Of a DNA stretch of 64,000 bases, positions 22,552 through 31,354 are shown one piece after another (the first letter of the stretch is position 1; every line of letters starts with the position of its first letter). The DNA lies in the NCBI RefSeq assembly GCF_014656215.1, contig NZ_BNBZ01000023.1, positions 56,006 to 120,005 of the forward strand. Direction: 5' to 3'. A program made the translations under genes and the position numbers. The DNA comes from Streptomyces zaomyceticus. GTDB lineage: Bacteria > Actinomycetota > Actinomycetes > Streptomycetales > Streptomycetaceae. The notes under the pieces are model-generated. The model had not been told where the DNA came from, did not search any database, and worked only from the letters and a program-made list of their open reading frames with translations.

Positions 22552-22564
22552 GGCGGGATGCGTG

Positions 22565-23599
22565 TTACGCCGTGCGCTTGCGCGGCGGCGTCTTCTTCGC
22601 CGTCGCCGTCGTCTTCTTCGCCGCCGTCTTCTTCGTCGTCGACTTCGCCGTGCTCTTCTTCGCCGCCGCCTTCTTCGTCCCCGCGCCGGCCGTCGACGTC
22701 GACTTGCGGGCCGGAGCCGCCTTCTTCTTCGCGGGCGCGCGCGACGTCGACTTCTTGCCCCCCGTCTCCTTCGGCGTCCCGCGCGGCTTGAGCTCGGTCA
22801 CCACCGCGTCCTCGCCCCGCGCCTCCTTCGCCGCGCGGACGCTGTTCTCCAGCGCCGCCATCAGGTCGATGACCTGGCCGCCTCCCGGTTCCTCACCCGC
22901 GCTCGGGGCCGGCACTCCCTCGCCGCCCTCCGCCTTCGCCGCGATCATCTCCTCGACCGCCGTGCGGTAGTCGTCGTGCAGCGTGCTGATGTCGACCTCG
23001 CCGAGCGTGGCCATCAGGGCGTCCGCCAGGTCGAGTTCGGCGTCCCGTACGCTCACCGGGCTCTCCGGCGCCACGCCCTCCGGCGCGCGGATCTCGTCCG
23101 GCCAGAGCAGGCCGTGCATCGCGATCACGTCGTCCACCACCCGCAGCATGCCGAGCCGTTCCCGCCCCCTGAGGGCGTACTTGGCCACGGCCACCTTCTC
23201 GCTGCGCTTGAGCGCCTCGCGGAGCAGGGTGTACGGCTTCGCCGCGGGTACGCCGTTCGCCGAGAGGTAGTACGCGGCGTCCATCTGGAGCGGGTCGATC
23301 TCGCCGGCCGGTACGAACGCGACGATCTCGATCGTCTTCGCCGTCGGGAGCGGCAGCGTCGCCAGATCCTCCTCGGTGATCGGGATCATGGACCCGTCGG
23401 CATCCTCGTACGCCTTGCCGATCTCCGCCTGGGGGACCTCCTCGCCGTCCAGCTCGCACACCTTCTTGTAGCGGACCCGTCCGCCGTCCTCGGTGTGGAT
23501 CTGGCGGAAGGAGACGGACCGGCTCTCCGTGGCGTTCACCAATTTGATCGGGATGCTGACCAGGCCGAAGGATATGGCGCCGTTCCAGATGGATCGCAC
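22565..23599 (-). CDS. ku: Ku, DNA end-binding protein for non-homologous end joining
   Basis: The 344-residue bacterial Ku forms a homodimeric ring on DNA ends and recruits LigD-type enzymes. MRSIWNGAISFGLVSIPIKL is the family start, KKVCELDGEEV and EIDPLQMDAAYYLSANG lie in the barrel, and the core ends near residue 255. The last 60 residues are Lys/Ala/Thr repeats (KKTAAKK), a histone-like tail that binds DNA and is longer than in minimal Ku. GTG 23599 follows GGAGGGAAAG. It is divergent from the polymerase gene, with 59 bp between. It corresponds to the conserved core Ku of Streptomyces (KuA in S. ambofaciens). Confidence 0.95.
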   Translation of the reverse strand: MRSIWNGAISFGLVSIPIKLVNATESRSVSFRQIHTEDGGRVRYKKVCELDGEEVPQAEIGKAYEDADGSMIPITEEDLATLPLPTAKTIEIVAFVPAGEIDPLQMDAAYYLSANGVPAAKPYTLLREALKRSEKVAVAKYALRGRERLGMLRVVDDVIAMHGLLWPDEIRAPEGVAPESPVSVRDAELDLADALMATLGEVDISTLHDDYRTAVEEMIAAKAEGGEGVPAPSAGEEPGGGQVIDLMAALENSVRAAKEARGEDAVVTELKPRGTPKETGGKKSTSRAPAKKKAAPARKSTSTAGAGTKKAAAKKSTAKSTTKKTAAKKTTATAKKTPPRKRTA

Positions 23600-23624
23600 G
23601 TTCTTTCCCTCCGGGTGGGATCAG

Positions 23625-23638
23625 GGCGATTTATCGCC
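23625..23638. promoter_or_regulatory. inverted repeat between ku and the polymerase gene
   Basis: GGCGAT-TT-ATCGCC is centred in the 59-bp divergent gap, a position that would let one factor control both end-joining transcripts. No known regulator site is recognised. Confidence 0.35.
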
Positions 23639-23658
23639 AATCGTGGGATTCTCATCGT

Positions 23659-24555
23659 ATGACGCCTCTCACAGAGGTGGAGGGGCGGCGCCTCACCCTC
23701 AGCAACCTGGAGAAGGTCCTCCACCCGGTCACCGGCACCACCAAGGGCGAGCTGCTCCACTACTACGCGACCGTCGGGCCCGCGATCCTGCCCCATCTCC
23801 GCGATCGCCCGGTGTCCTTCCTGCGCTACCCGGACGGTCCCGACGGGCAGCTGTTCTTCACCAAGAATCCGCCTCCCGGCACACCCTCCTGGGTGAGGAC
23901 CACCCCCGTACCCCGCTCCGAGGACCCCCGGGCCCGCCAGGTCGTGGTCGAGGACCTTCCCTCGCTCATGTGGGCCGCGAACCTCGTCGTCGAGTTCCAC
24001 ACGCCCCAGTGGCGGGCCTCCTCCCCCGCCCTCGCCGACCGCCTCGTGTTCGACCTCGACCCCGGGCCTCCCGCGACCGTCCTCGAGTGCTGCCGGGTCG
24101 CCCTGCACCTGCGCGAGCGGCTCTCGGCGGACGGCCTCACCGCCTTCGCCAAGACCTCCGGCTCCAAGGGGCTGCACCTGCTCGTCCCGGTGACTCCGAC
24201 GCCCTCCGCCCACGTCTCGGCGTACGCCCGCCGCCTCGCCGTCGAGGCGGAGGCCGCGCTCCCCGATCTCGTCGTGCACCGGATGGCCAAGGCCCTGCGG
24301 CCCGGGAAGGTCTTCGTCGACCACAGCCAGAACGCCGCCGCCAAGACGACCGCCACCCCCTACACCCTGCGGGCCCGGGCCCTCCCCTCGGTCTCCGCGC
24401 CCGTCACCTGGGAGGAGGTCGAGGAGAGCGCCCGCCCGGACGCGGACCCCGATGCCCTGGTTCTCCTCATGGACGACATCGCGCCACGTCTGGAGCGGTA
24501 CGGGGAGCTCCTGGCGCCCCTCTTCGCGCCCGAGCTCGCGGGGAGTGTGCCGTGA
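23659..24555 (+). CDS. LigD-type primase-polymerase (stand-alone)
   Basis: The 298-residue archaeo-eukaryotic primase-type polymerase fills gaps during end joining. LSNLEKVLHPVTGTTKGELL is the LigD-POL start, VSFLRYPDG and FFTKNPPPG bind DNA and nucleotide, LVFDLDPGPP carries the two metal Asp residues (about residue 130), KTSGSKGLHL is the third motif, and DHSQNAAAKTTATPY follows. It is separate from the ligase, as in the PolK/LigC arrangement of Streptomyces. The stop overlaps the GTG of the ligase gene (GTGA). Start ATG 23659. Confidence 0.92.
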   Translation: MTPLTEVEGRRLTLSNLEKVLHPVTGTTKGELLHYYATVGPAILPHLRDRPVSFLRYPDGPDGQLFFTKNPPPGTPSWVRTTPVPRSEDPRARQVVVEDLPSLMWAANLVVEFHTPQWRASSPALADRLVFDLDPGPPATVLECCRVALHLRERLSADGLTAFAKTSGSKGLHLLVPVTPTPSAHVSAYARRLAVEAEAALPDLVVHRMAKALRPGKVFVDHSQNAAAKTTATPYTLRARALPSVSAPVTWEEVEESARPDADPDALVLLMDDIAPRLERYGELLAPLFAPELAGSVP

Positions 24556-25565
24556 GGGGGCTTGGGGGTGGGACCGGTGGGACCGGTGGGGCTTGGGGAA
24601 GGGGCGGGGCCGGGGGGATCCTCGGCGGGTCCGGGAGCGCCGGAGGGCTTGGGGGCGCCGGAGGGGTTGGGGGCGGGGCCGTCGTTCTTCCGCCCGTCGA
24701 CGTCATGCGGCCCCGGTCCGCCGACGAGATCCCCGAACAGCGAGAGCCTCCCCGCGAGCTCCAGTACTCCCTCAAGCTCGACGGCTTCCGCGCGCTCGCC
24801 TTCGTCCTCGACGACGGGAAGGTCGTCCTCCAGTCGCGTTCGCGCCGGGACCTCGCTCCCGAGTTCCCCGAGATCGCCGCGCACCTGCGGGACCAGTTGC
24901 CGGTCGGGATCGTTCTCGACGGTGAGCTGTGCGCGTACCGGGAAGGGCGGCTGAGCTTCACCGACCTCCTCCGCTCCCACGCCGACCGGACCCGCACCGG
25001 CGTCCCCGTCTCGTACATCGCCTTCGATCTCCTCGCCGTCCCCGGGCGCGACGTACGGGGCCTGCCTCTCCGTGACCGGTGGGAGCTGCTCGGTACCGCC
25101 CTGCTGGACGCCGAGCCGCCGCTCCAGCGCGTGCTCGCCACGCTGGACGAGGAGACCGCGCGCGGCTGGTTCCGTGACCTGCGGGACGCGGGGGTCGAGG
25201 GGATCGTCGCCAAGGCGCTGAACTCGACCTACCGGGCGGGTTCCACCTGGGCCTGGCGCAAAATCCGCCACATGGACACGAGTGACGGGCTCCTGCTCGG
25301 TGTCCTCGGGCCGCCCGACCGGCCCCGGACCCTGGTCGTACGGCTCCCCGACGGGCGCACCGTGACCACCTCGCCCCGGCTCACCCCGGCGCAGGCCCGC
25401 GAGGTCGGCGCTCTGGTGGGCGACCGCGCGGGGCCGCTCGCCCAGGACCCGGAGCACGGCCCGGTGCGATGGGTGGACCCGCCGCTCCCCGTCGAGCTGC
25501 GGCAGATCGCGGGGCGGCAGCGGCAGGAGAACGCGACGTTCGTCCGCGTCCGGTCGGAGGGCTGA
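24552..25565 (+). CDS. ATP-dependent DNA ligase (LigC/LigD ligase type)
   Basis: The 337-residue ligase seals breaks using an AMP-lysine. The lysine is in YSLKLDGFRAL, with VLDGELCAY (motif III), SYIAFDLLAV (IIIa), EGIVAKAL (IV) and TWAWRKIRHM (V) after it. An OB-fold of about 100 residues completes it. I chose GTG 24552, which overlaps the polymerase stop and has GGGGAG six bases upstream. This gives an unusual 45-residue Gly-rich leader before the conserved LPPVDVM; ATG 24705 would remove it but has no ribosome site. Confidence 0.85.
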   Translation: MRGLGGGTGGTGGAWGRGGAGGILGGSGSAGGLGGAGGVGGGAVVLPPVDVMRPRSADEIPEQREPPRELQYSLKLDGFRALAFVLDDGKVVLQSRSRRDLAPEFPEIAAHLRDQLPVGIVLDGELCAYREGRLSFTDLLRSHADRTRTGVPVSYIAFDLLAVPGRDVRGLPLRDRWELLGTALLDAEPPLQRVLATLDEETARGWFRDLRDAGVEGIVAKALNSTYRAGSTWAWRKIRHMDTSDGLLLGVLGPPDRPRTLVVRLPDGRTVTTSPRLTPAQAREVGALVGDRAGPLAQDPEHGPVRWVDPPLPVELRQIAGRQRQENATFVRVRSEG

Positions 25566-25819
25566 GGAGTGAGGGGTGGGGGGTGGGGGTGGGGAGTGCT
25601 GGGCCGAGGGCTGCTGGGCCAGGGGGTCGGGGGCTGCTGGGCTGCTGGACTGCAGGGCTGAGGAGTGAGGGGCCGCCGAGGGCCGCCGAGGGCTGCCGAG
25701 CCGCCGAGCCCCCGAGCCGCGCATCGGGGGCCGCCGCCCGGGCGCCCGCCCGGCCGCCCGCGGCCCCCGCCTCCCCGTGAAGTGCCCGCGCCGCGAGAAG
25801 GGGCCCCCTGGCCCCCGTA
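25566..25819. repeat. G-rich low-complexity tract
   Basis: The plus strand runs through GGGGTGGGGGTGGGG-like and GCTGCTGGGCTG-like repeats, then GCCGCCGAG repeats to about 25715. No gene is supported. The tract resembles the Gly-codon-rich leader of the ligase gene just upstream. Confidence 0.5.
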
Positions 25820-26380
25820 CCGCTCGACTGCGGCGCCAAACCGTCCCGGATACCGTTCCGGCCACTCCGCAGCCGTTCCTTCGGCGGGGAACGGCGCGCC
25901 TTCCGGCTCGGGACCCGCGTCCGCGCCGCGGAGGCCGGCGTCGTCGAGGCCGGGCGCCGCATCGCCCTGCCACCCGCCCACCGCCCGTTCCTCACCGAGG
26001 TGGGCCGGTCGGGCGCCGGGCCGTACCGCGGACTTCTCCCGCCGGACCGGTGTCGGCTCTTCACCGGTCCACGGCCGTCGGCTCCCGACCGTCCGGGAGC
26101 GGCGGGGGTGACGCGGGCTCCGGGAACGCCCTGCCCCGCCGGCCTCCGAACGCCCGCGCCTCCCTGCCTCCCGGCCGCCCCGTGCGGCTTCACCTGCGCG
26201 TCACCGTCCGAGCCGGGTCGTGGTCGCTCCCCGCTCGTCGTCGGGACGGGCTGTTCGGACCCGCGCCTCGCCGGTGTCAACGGCCCGCTCAGCGGTCGGG
26301 TGATCACGGGCGGCGCCGACGGTTTCCGCGAGCCGGACGTCTCCTTCGCCCGGGAGTTCCCCACCCGGCACGGTCGGTGA
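25820..26380 (+). pseudogene. possible SMI1/KNR4 (SUKH) remnant
   Basis: One frame reads AEAGVVEAGRRIALPPAHRPFL then TEVGRSGAGPYRGLLPPDR, close to the SMI1/KNR4 core LPxDYRxFLxEVGxGGAGPxYGL. It ends PDVSFAREFPTRHGR, like the family's C-terminus. The middle lacks clear similarity and no start or ribosome site is found, so it looks decayed or frameshifted. SUKH proteins often act as immunity proteins. Confidence 0.3.
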
Positions 26381-26632
26381 CTCGACCATCCGGCGGACGG
26401 CCCCGACGACCGTGCCCCCGAAAACGGCCTCTCCTCGCCTCACCGCCCCCTCCCCCGGGGCCCCCACGGGCGTGCACTGAGCGCAACTGCCCTGCTCCGC
26501 ACCGTACATGGCGCAAAGAGGCCGCAACTCGGGTTCCTGGCAGGTCCGGTGTCGCCGGTAAGGCCTTGCCGCCCTTCCCGTGGTGCACACTTGCTGACTG
26601 TTACAGCGCTCACGGGGAAGGCGGCCTGGCCA

Positions 26633-28753
26633 ATGCTGACGGGGATCGAGGAGGTCGACTGGGCCTCGTTGGGGCACGCGTACGGCCCCGCGGACGACGT
26701 GCCGGAGCTGCTCCGCGGACTCGCCTCCGCCGATCCCGCGGAGCGCGAGACCGCCCTCGACGGCATGTACGGGGCCGTGCACCACCAGGGCGACGTCTAC
26801 GACTCCACCCTCGCCTGCATCCCCTTCCTCCTCGAACTCGTCGCCGACCCCGGCGTCCAGGACCGGGGCTGCATCGTCGAGCTGCTCACCAGCATCGGCG
26901 GGATCGAGCTCGACGACGACGAGGAACTGGACGAACTCGACCCGGAGGACGAGGAGTTCATCCCCGCCGCCAACTACGCGATGGCCGCGGCCGCCATCGC
27001 CGCGGGCGCCGACGTCTTCCTCGGGCTCGTCTCGGACCCGGACCCCGAGGTGCGGCTGGCCGCACCCTGCGCGCTCGCCTCGCTGCACCCCGAGCCCGCG
27101 CGGGTGCTGGGACTGCTGCGGGAGCGGCTCACCGTCGAGCGGGACACCGAGGTCCGGCTCGCCCTGGTCGCCGCCGTCGGGCGGATCGCCCTGCGGCACG
27201 CGTCGCTGCGCGCCGAGACCGTCGACTGGCTCGGCTGGCTCGCCCGCGCCGCGCAGGACCCGGGACTCCGTCTCGCGGCCCTCGCGCAGCGGGCCCGCTG
27301 CGCGCCCGCCGACATCCCGGACGACATCGTGCCGTGGGTGACGGGGCTCCTCGAGGAGATCCGGACCTCGGCGCAGGGTCCGATCGCCGCCGGAGCCGAG
27401 CGGGCCGCCACGCCGACTCTCATCGGGCAGGTCCGCGAGCTCCTCGAGGAGCATGCCGCCGGGCGTCCCGCCCCCTGGACGGAGGAGCTGCTCCGGACGC
27501 TGCACGCCGCGCTCGACGACCGGGTCGACGACCGCATCGCGCTGATCGTCGCGCAGCTGCGCAGCCCCGACTGGGGGCAGCGTTCGGACGCGATCTGGCT
27601 GTGCGGCGGTTTGATACGGATCTGGCGGGGGCGGTACGAGGAGGTCGTCCGGCTCGTCGGGGCGCAGCTCCACGATCCCGAGCCGCGGCTCCGGGAGGCG
27701 GCCACCTCGTTCCTGGAGCGGCTCTTCGAGCTGGGCGCGCCCGCCGCCGACGCCCTCGTGACCCGCCTCACCACCGGCCCGGTCGTGGGACCGGGCGGCG
27801 GTGGCGGGCACGGCGGTGGTGGTCAGGGCGGCTTCGTCGGGCGGTCCGGGCGGGACGGGGCGCTCCTCGCGCTGGCCCGCGCCGGCGACACCCGCGCGGT
27901 CCCGCTGCTCGCCCGCGCCCTGGAGGAGCACGAGGTGCGGCGGGAGCTGCTGTACGCGATGGACGGCCTGGGGCCCTCGGCCGCGATGCTCGCCCCGCTG
28001 CTGCGGCGCAGGCTCGCCGAGGTCGAGCTCGACGAGCGCCTCTACGACCGGGCCGCGCCCCTGCTGTACGCCCTGGCGGCGGTTCGGGGCAACCAGGCCG
28101 TACCGGAGGTCCTTCGGGTCCTGCGCGGGGCGCCGTCGAACCGCCGCGACTGGGTGCGGGAGGCCGCCCTGCGGACGCTGGCGGCCTTCGGTCCCGCCGC
28201 CCAGGAGGCCGTACCGGAGATGCGAAGACTCCTGGCCGCCGAATCGGCCGCGGTCGCCACGACGGCGGCGCGTGCCCTGTGGGCGGCCGAGGGCGACCTG
28301 GGCGAGGTGCTGCCCGCGCTGGAGCGGTGGCTGCGGCCGGGTGCCTCGGGCGCGGACTGGTGCGCCGCCGCCCAGGCCCTCGGCGAGATCGGCCCGGCCG
28401 CGGCCGTGACGGCTCCCGCCCTCCGGCCGGGTCTGGCCTCCCGGGACCTGTGGGTACGGGTCCGCAGCGCCGCGGCCCTGTGGCGGGTGTCCGGGGACGC
28501 GGCGACGGCCCTTCCGGTGCTGCTCGCGGCCTGGGAGGAGAATCGGCACGCGCGCGTGGACGTCGCCGAGTGTCTGGCGGAGATGGGGCCCGCGGCGTCG
28601 GAGGCCCAGTTGGTGATCCTCACCGAGCTGACCCGCCGGCGGCGTCACAACGCCCGGGAGGGCGCCTCGGGCAGCCATGACATCCACCTCGACGAGAAGC
28701 TGCTGACCTTGTGCCGGGCGGCTCTGGCGAGGATGGAGCGGGGCGCGTTCTAG
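26633..28753 (+). CDS. HEAT-repeat protein
   Basis: The 706-residue soluble protein consists of alpha-helical repeats throughout: from DVPELLRGLASADPAERETA through DPEVRLAAPCALASL, DPEPRLREAATSFLERL and LWVRVRSAAALWRVSG. Each repeat has the HEAT Pro-Asp-Arg pattern. A Gly/His-rich break (GPGGGGGHGGGGQGG) near residue 390 separates two solenoids. Early MYGAVHHQGDVYDSTL is typical of a Streptomyces family of such proteins. It is probably a scaffold; no enzymatic motif. ATG 26633 was chosen by that family's start; no strong ribosome site is visible. Confidence 0.8.
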   Translation: MLTGIEEVDWASLGHAYGPADDVPELLRGLASADPAERETALDGMYGAVHHQGDVYDSTLACIPFLLELVADPGVQDRGCIVELLTSIGGIELDDDEELDELDPEDEEFIPAANYAMAAAAIAAGADVFLGLVSDPDPEVRLAAPCALASLHPEPARVLGLLRERLTVERDTEVRLALVAAVGRIALRHASLRAETVDWLGWLARAAQDPGLRLAALAQRARCAPADIPDDIVPWVTGLLEEIRTSAQGPIAAGAERAATPTLIGQVRELLEEHAAGRPAPWTEELLRTLHAALDDRVDDRIALIVAQLRSPDWGQRSDAIWLCGGLIRIWRGRYEEVVRLVGAQLHDPEPRLREAATSFLERLFELGAPAADALVTRLTTGPVVGPGGGGGHGGGGQGGFVGRSGRDGALLALARAGDTRAVPLLARALEEHEVRRELLYAMDGLGPSAAMLAPLLRRRLAEVELDERLYDRAAPLLYALAAVRGNQAVPEVLRVLRGAPSNRRDWVREAALRTLAAFGPAAQEAVPEMRRLLAAESAAVATTAARALWAAEGDLGEVLPALERWLRPGASGADWCAAAQALGEIGPAAAVTAPALRPGLASRDLWVRVRSAAALWRVSGDAATALPVLLAAWEENRHARVDVAECLAEMGPAASEAQLVILTELTRRRRHNAREGASGSHDIHLDEKLLTLCRAALARMERGAF

Positions 28754-28755
28754 GA

Positions 28756-28810
28756 CCTGTCGTCACACTCCCGTCGTCGCCCGCGGGGCGGACGGGAGTC
28801 CGACGACAGG
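28756..28810 (+). terminator. terminator of the HEAT-repeat gene
   Basis: CCTGTCGTC pairs with GACGACAGG, and CTCCCGTC with GACGGGAG, separated by small internal loops. The hairpin starts three bases after the stop. The rest of the gap to 29085 is GGGCCC-rich repeats and then an AT-rich stretch (28985-29030) that probably holds the next promoter. Confidence 0.7.
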
Positions 28811-29085
28811 GCCCAGGGGTGGGTCTGTTCCACGGGTCGGGCCCCGCGTCAACGGTCCGCCCGGCCCGTCCGCCCTGCCGATCCGCCCCGTGGGCGCGGG
28901 TGAAGGGCGCCGAGGACGCCGAGGCCGGTCACCCCGGGGCCCTGCGCCCAGGGCCCTGCACCCAGGGCCCGGGCCCGGGCCCGACAACCCTCCACATAGA
29001 CAAAAAGGACTTCTCCCCGAATAAGGTCTACTGGGAGTGGGCGCCGACCGGCCCCGCCCCGTCGTCCGACCGAACGAGGAGCAGT

Positions 29086-29868
29086 GTGAGACCGCGCGGA
29101 GTGCCGATCGCCGCCGCCGGTGTCCTGTGTGCCCTCGCGCTCGGCGGCCTCGTCGGCTGCGGCAGCGTTGAGGGCGGGCTCCAGAGCGCCGGGACCACCC
29201 CCACCGCCGTCGGGCCCGTGCGGCTCTGGCCCGATCTGCCGCCCGCGACGAATCCGCCGATCGACTACGGGGAGTCGGACACCCAGCGGGTCCCCGGCAT
29301 CGACGTCCCCGACAACGACGTCCGCTCGCTGAACGCCGTGACGGTCGTCCAGGCGGAGGTGCGCGCCCACCCCGACACGTACTCCGGTGGCGACGGGCTC
29401 TACGAGGAGACCGCCCACGCGATCGAGGCCTGCGGCACCGCGCCCGCCGGCTGTCCGGTCATGCGGCCGTACTACCGCGACCTCACCGGCAACGGCCGGG
29501 ACGAGTTGATCGTCGGTATCCGGATGCCGGACCAGCAGGTCGGGATCCGGGTCTATCTCGCCGAGAACGGCGGGCTCACCCGCATCATGTCCACCGTCGA
29601 CCAGGTCATCAGCGTGGAGCTGGCCGGCCGGGACCTGATCATGCGGGTGGGTTCGGCGGGCATCCCCGGGTACGAGTACCGCACCGCCTGGTCCTGGGAC
29701 GAGCAGCAGCACAGCATGCTCCCCACCCGCGACGAGATCGTCCGCGTGAAGCCCCCCGGCGCCGGGCCCTCGACGGTGCCCGCACCCCGCCTGGTGAGCC
29801 CGACCCCGACGCCGACGCCACCGGACGGGCCCGCGCCCCTCCCCCTGCCCCTCGAGCCGAGCCCGTGA
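29086..29868 (+). CDS. lipoprotein with FG-GAP-like segment
   Basis: The 260-residue exported lipoprotein has a signal peptide (VRPRGVPIAAAGVLCALALG) with lipobox LVGC at about residue 27. A middle domain contains YYRDLTGNGRDELIVGIRM, an FG-GAP/VCBS-like calcium loop, and the C-terminal 40 residues are Pro-rich. GTG 29086 has AGGAG upstream. The stop overlaps the start of a histidine kinase gene (GTGA), recalling the cse envelope-stress operon (lipoprotein CseA with kinase CseC), but no sigma factor or response regulator is present. It probably modulates the kinase at the membrane. Confidence 0.82.
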   Translation: MRPRGVPIAAAGVLCALALGGLVGCGSVEGGLQSAGTTPTAVGPVRLWPDLPPATNPPIDYGESDTQRVPGIDVPDNDVRSLNAVTVVQAEVRAHPDTYSGGDGLYEETAHAIEACGTAPAGCPVMRPYYRDLTGNGRDELIVGIRMPDQQVGIRVYLAENGGLTRIMSTVDQVISVELAGRDLIMRVGSAGIPGYEYRTAWSWDEQQHSMLPTRDEIVRVKPPGAGPSTVPAPRLVSPTPTPTPPDGPAPLPLPLEPSP

Positions 29869-31139
29869 GGGCGCCCCGGCTGCCCGCCTGGACCGCGACC
29901 CTCACCTGGAAGGCCGCGGTCTTCATCGCGGTGATGTGCTGCGCCCTCGCCGCGCTGCTCGGCGTCCTCGTCCATGTGTCGGTGACCGGGCAGACCGTGA
30001 ACGACTCCCGCGAGAAGGCCCTCGCGCGGCTCACCGACGTGACCCGGCTGTACGAGGCGGGCGAGCCGATCCCCCGGTTCGCCGGGATCGACCCGCCGGG
30101 ACTCCCGGGATCTCTCCGGGCACTCGCCGTCCGGGGCGAGCGCGGCACGGTCGTCGCCGACGACGTCGGGGGGCGGCCGACGATGTGGGCGGCGGGCCCC
30201 GCGGACGGCCGCGCCCTCGCCGTCCGCGTCGACTACACCCAGAGCGCCGAGACGATCGACGCGCTCGACCGCTCGATCCTCGGCTCCTCCGTCCTCGCGA
30301 TCGGGGCGACGCTGCTCGTGGGCGTCTTCGCCGTCACCCGGGTCACCCGGAGGCTGCACCTCACCGCGCAGGTCGCCCGCCGGATCAGCGCCGGCGATCT
30401 CGACGCGCGCGTCGACGACCCCCGTACGAAGGATCCCTCGCGTCCCCAGGACGAGGTGGCCACGGTCTCCGGGGCGCTCGACACGATGGCGTCCTCGCTG
30501 CAGAGCAAGCTGCAGAGCGAGCAGCGGTTCACCGCCGATGTGGCGCACGAGCTGCGCACCCCGCTGACCGGGCTCTCGGCCGCCGCCGAACTGCTGCCGG
30601 AGGGGCGGCCGTCGGAGCTCGTACGGGACCGGGTCCGGGCGATGCGCGGTCTCACCGAGGACCTCCTGGAGATCTCCCGGCTGGACGCCCGCAACGAGAC
30701 CGTCGACCTGGCCGTGCACGAGCTCGGCCCGCTCGCGGAGCGGGTGGTGCGCGCCTCGGGCACGGAGACCGAGGTGCGGGTCGTCCGGGACGCGACGGTG
30801 GAGACGGACCGGCGGCGCCTGGAGCGGGTGCTCGGCAATCTGGTCGCCAACGCGCACAAGCACGGGGCCCCGCCGGTGGTGGTGACCGTGGACGGGCCGG
30901 TGGTGTCCGTACGGGACCACGGGCCCGGCTATCCCGGCTATCTGCTGGAGTCGGGGCCGCAGCGGTTCCGTACGGAGAGCGGGGGCAAGGGGCACGGCCT
31001 CGGGCTGACGATCGCGGTGGGACAGGCGGAGGTGATCGGCGCCGAGCTGGTCTTCGCCGGGGGTGCGGGCGGCGGCGCCGAGGCGCTGCTGCGGCTGCCC
31101 GAGTACGTGGCCTTCTCGGACCCGACGCCGGTGGACTGA
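29865..31139 (+). CDS. sensor histidine kinase, apparently without adjacent regulator
   Basis: The 424-residue membrane kinase has TM1 (AAVFIAVMCCALAALLGVLV), an extracytoplasmic domain of about 100 residues, TM2 (SILGSSVLAIGATLLVGVFA), HAMP to about residue 205, the H-box FTADVAHELRTPLTGLS with the phospho-His, and ATPase boxes NLVANAHKHG, VRDHGPGYP and GKGHGLGLTI. The gene overlaps the lipoprotein gene, so the two probably form one sensing unit. No response regulator lies next to it; the SEDS/PBP pair downstream hints at cell-wall control. Confidence 0.9.
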   Translation: MRAPRLPAWTATLTWKAAVFIAVMCCALAALLGVLVHVSVTGQTVNDSREKALARLTDVTRLYEAGEPIPRFAGIDPPGLPGSLRALAVRGERGTVVADDVGGRPTMWAAGPADGRALAVRVDYTQSAETIDALDRSILGSSVLAIGATLLVGVFAVTRVTRRLHLTAQVARRISAGDLDARVDDPRTKDPSRPQDEVATVSGALDTMASSLQSKLQSEQRFTADVAHELRTPLTGLSAAAELLPEGRPSELVRDRVRAMRGLTEDLLEISRLDARNETVDLAVHELGPLAERVVRASGTETEVRVVRDATVETDRRRLERVLGNLVANAHKHGAPPVVVTVDGPVVSVRDHGPGYPGYLLESGPQRFRTESGGKGHGLGLTIAVGQAEVIGAELVFAGGAGGGAEALLRLPEYVAFSDPTPVD

Positions 31140-31354
31140 GGAGCCGTCCCGGGACGGGGCGTGTGACGGCGCTCCGCCACAGGGCGAGTGGCGGCGCTCT
31201 CCCGCAGGTGCGCGAAGGTGGTCCGCCGCGAGGCACGGAACGGTGCCCCCCCACATGGCTCGGAGCGGCGTTCCACGCGCCGTACGGAACGGTGCTCCAC
31301 GGCACACCGTCACACAAAAGGGACATAGGGCATACCGCTTGCTACGTTGCGGCC

